In this document: positions 6,933-8,050 of the stretch, in pieces
Position numbering within the stretch: position 1 is the stretch's first letter
Layout: every line of letters starts with the position of its first letter
Source of the DNA: Actinomycetales bacterium UBA1383
Lineage (GTDB): Bacteria > Actinomycetota > Actinomycetes > Actinomycetales > Actinomycetaceae
Direction: 5' to 3'
DNA length: 8,050 bases
NCBI GenBank assembly: GCA_002305415.1
Contig: DBQX01000027.1
Span: 1 to 8,050, forward strand
Program-made: the position numbers and the translations under genes
The notes under the pieces: model-generated
What the model was told of the DNA's origin: nothing
Databases searched by the model: none
Seen by the model: only the letters and a program-made list of their open reading frames with translations

Positions 6933-7895
6933 TCAGTGCACGCCGGCCAGGCCCTCGGCCTGTTCCAGTTCGGCGGGCGCGGACTTCTTCGTGGAGAAGA
7001 AGATCTGCGCAAGGCCGCCCAGCACGATGAGGGCGCCACCGAGCATCTGCATGCCGCTGATCGGTTCGCTGAACAGCGCGACGCCGAGGATGGTGGCCAT
7101 GATCGTCTCCTGGTAGGAGATGGTGGCCAGTTCGCCTGCTAGGAGGATCTTCGATGCGATGGTGAGCAGGTAGAAGGCGCCAGCGCCCGTGATGAACGCA
7201 GCCACCACGAGGACGATCCAGCCGCGCGTGGTCATCTCGCTCAGGTCAGGCCGGATGATGAGGACGAGAATCCCGAGGGTGAGTACCGCGAAGAGGAAGT
7301 TGGTGTAGGCCCGGACATCGGACTCGACGTCGTTCCGGTACCGGCTGAAGAAGAGGAAGAGGCCATAGGCAACACCGGAGGCGAGGGCGACCATGTTGCC
7401 GGCGAAGTACTGGGGATCGAGGTCGAGCGAGACCGTGAAGCCGTCACCGGAGGTGTAGTTGATGATCCCGATGATCAGCAGCGTCCCGAGGAACACCGAC
7501 CCGAGGGAGATCCCTGTGGCCCGCGTGAATGGTTCCTTGAGGAAGATGGTCGCCAGGATCGTGGAGTAGATGGGTCCTGTGTAGATGAGGAACGCGGCGT
7601 TCGCGAGCGTCGTCATCTGGGTGGACATCACGTAGAGGCCGGAGAGGAGGCCGAGGAACACACCGGTGAGGACGATCATCGGTGTGACCCTGAAACCCCG
7701 GAACTTGTAGTACTTCTTGCCGATCAGGAAGATCAGGGTCATCAGGATGAGGCCGGCCGAGTTCCGGCAGAACGAGATGAACAGGCCCGGGGCCTCGATG
7801 TACCGGGCGAACGCTCCGATCCCACCCATGAGGCTGGATGAGAGGAACATCATCACGAATCCGTAGAGCTTGCTGTGACTTTCCGACTGCTGCAT
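6933..7895 (-). CDS. EamA/DMT-family transporter
   Basis: This 320-residue protein has ten predicted membrane helices, at about 11-31, 37-58, 71-91, 98-119, 126-145, 164-184, 197-215, 225-246, 253-275 and 282-301. They fall into two five-helix halves, the layout of two EamA domains in the drug/metabolite transporter superfamily. LANAAFLIYTGPIYSTILATIFLKEPF (97-123, given in part) matches the conserved end of the first repeat, and YQETIMATILGVALFSEPI (261-279) matches the second. The substrate cannot be read from sequence. Members export or import amino acids, nucleosides and other metabolites. ATG 7895 follows AAGGAG with a 10-nt gap, whereas the in-frame ATG at 7949 has no good site. It is the first gene of the creatininase operon, so its substrate may be a creatinine-related compound or product. 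Confidence 0.92.
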   Translation of the reverse strand: MQQSESHSKLYGFVMMFLSSSLMGGIGAFARYIEAPGLFISFCRNSAGLILMTLIFLIGKKYYKFRGFRVTPMIVLTGVFLGLLSGLYVMSTQMTTLANAAFLIYTGPIYSTILATIFLKEPFTRATGISLGSVFLGTLLIIGIINYTSGDGFTVSLDLDPQYFAGNMVALASGVAYGLFLFFSRYRNDVESDVRAYTNFLFAVLTLGILVLIIRPDLSEMTTRGWIVLVVAAFITGAGAFYLLTIASKILLAGELATISYQETIMATILGVALFSEPISGMQMLGGALIVLGGLAQIFFSTKKSAPAELEQAEGLAGVH

Positions 7896-7929
7896 GGGTT
7901 TTCCGCTCCTTCGCGGGTAACGCCGGCAG

Positions 7930-7969
7930 TGAAGGTCACCCTCCGTCATGGCGCGGCTTCGCACCTTCA
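7930..7969 (-). repeat. Inverted repeat in the leader of the DMT-crnA-BCCT operon
   Basis: TGAAGGT (7930-7936) and ACCTTCA (7963-7969) form a perfect 7-bp stem around a 26-nt loop, shortly upstream of the DMT gene's ribosome binding site (about 7906-7911). It could be an mRNA leader hairpin or an operator. I do not recognise a known riboswitch; in particular, the conserved blocks of the guanidine riboswitches are not apparent. Confidence 0.4.
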
Positions 7970-8008
7970 GGCTGCCTGGGATTGCGGGTTGGGGGAGGTT
8001 CTCGGGGT

Positions 8009-8038
8009 GGGGCGGAGCCTCCAAGGGGCGTGAGCCCC
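8009..8038. repeat. GC-rich hairpin and near-direct repeat at the right edge
   Basis: GGGGC-GTGA-GCCCC (8025-8038) is a perfect 5-bp stem with a tetraloop. It is preceded by a near copy, GGGGCGGAGCC (8009-8019), which repeats GGGGCGTGAGCC (8025-8036) with one base missing. Hairpins of the type GGGGCGNNAGCCCC recur between genes in high-GC actinobacteria. It may act as a terminator for a gene beyond the window or as a dispersed extragenic palindrome. There is no clear T-run on either side. Confidence 0.4.
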
Positions 8039-8050
8039 CGGATGGGGGGG

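Noticed and set aside
6881..7039. An N-terminal extension of the creatininase frame upstream of ATG 6880
   Set aside because: It would overlap the DMT gene by about 107 nt and reads as low-complexity Arg/Pro/Ser sequence. The family's usual length and a good ribosome binding site fit ATG 6880.
7896..8024. A 43-codon extension of the DMT frame upstream of ATG 7895
   Set aside because: It has no good ribosome binding site for its possible starts, and it is hydrophilic and unlike EamA N-termini, while AAGGAG is well placed for ATG 7895.
7896..8050. A guanidine-sensing riboswitch ahead of the operon, tempting given the guanidino chemistry of creatine
   Set aside because: The conserved sequence blocks of the known guanidine riboswitch classes were not seen by eye.

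Overview
The window is GC-rich DNA. Every convincing gene lies on the minus strand, so transcription runs from right to left. The gene families, the GTG starts, the layout argR-argH-tyrS followed by a ribosomal RNA operon, and an rRNA-leader motif at the left edge all suggest an actinobacterium. I would guess Micrococcales, but I cannot name a genus.

In transcription order from the right end, the first block is an accessory transport and catabolic module: an EamA/DMT-family transporter (7895-6933), a creatinine amidohydrolase (creatininase, 6880-6113), a BCCT-family secondary transporter (6101-4449) and a TetR-family regulator (about 4292-3696). The genes are codirectional and closely spaced, with 52 nt and 11 nt gaps between the first three, so an operon is likely. 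The TetR gene has its own candidate promoter and a candidate palindromic operator in the 156-nt gap before it. The creatininase is a confident call: the metal ligands and long stretches around them match the Pseudomonas enzyme. The BCCT protein keeps the family framework but has changed residues where betaine carriers hold their substrate, so a creatinine- or creatine-related substrate is the main hypothesis here. No creatinase, sarcosine oxidase or urease gene is visible.

The second block is a housekeeping cluster: argR (3654-3085), argH (3082-1646) and tyrS (1643-342). Only 2 nt separate argR from argH and argH from tyrS, and in both cases the ribosome binding site of the downstream gene lies inside the end of the upstream gene. 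A 13-bp palindrome resembling an ARG box overlaps the likely -10 element just before argR, which suggests that ArgR represses its own operon, including tyrS. argG is not next to argH, and the creatininase module occupies the place where other arginine genes often sit in actinobacteria.

The third block (1-341) is non-coding on the evidence available. It holds two good minus-strand promoters, each with 17-bp spacing, and ends in a motif typical of actinobacterial 16S rRNA leaders. The window therefore appears to stop just short of a 16S rRNA gene. The right edge (7896-8050) is a non-coding leader with GC-rich hairpin repeats and a long-armed inverted repeat ahead of the DMT gene.
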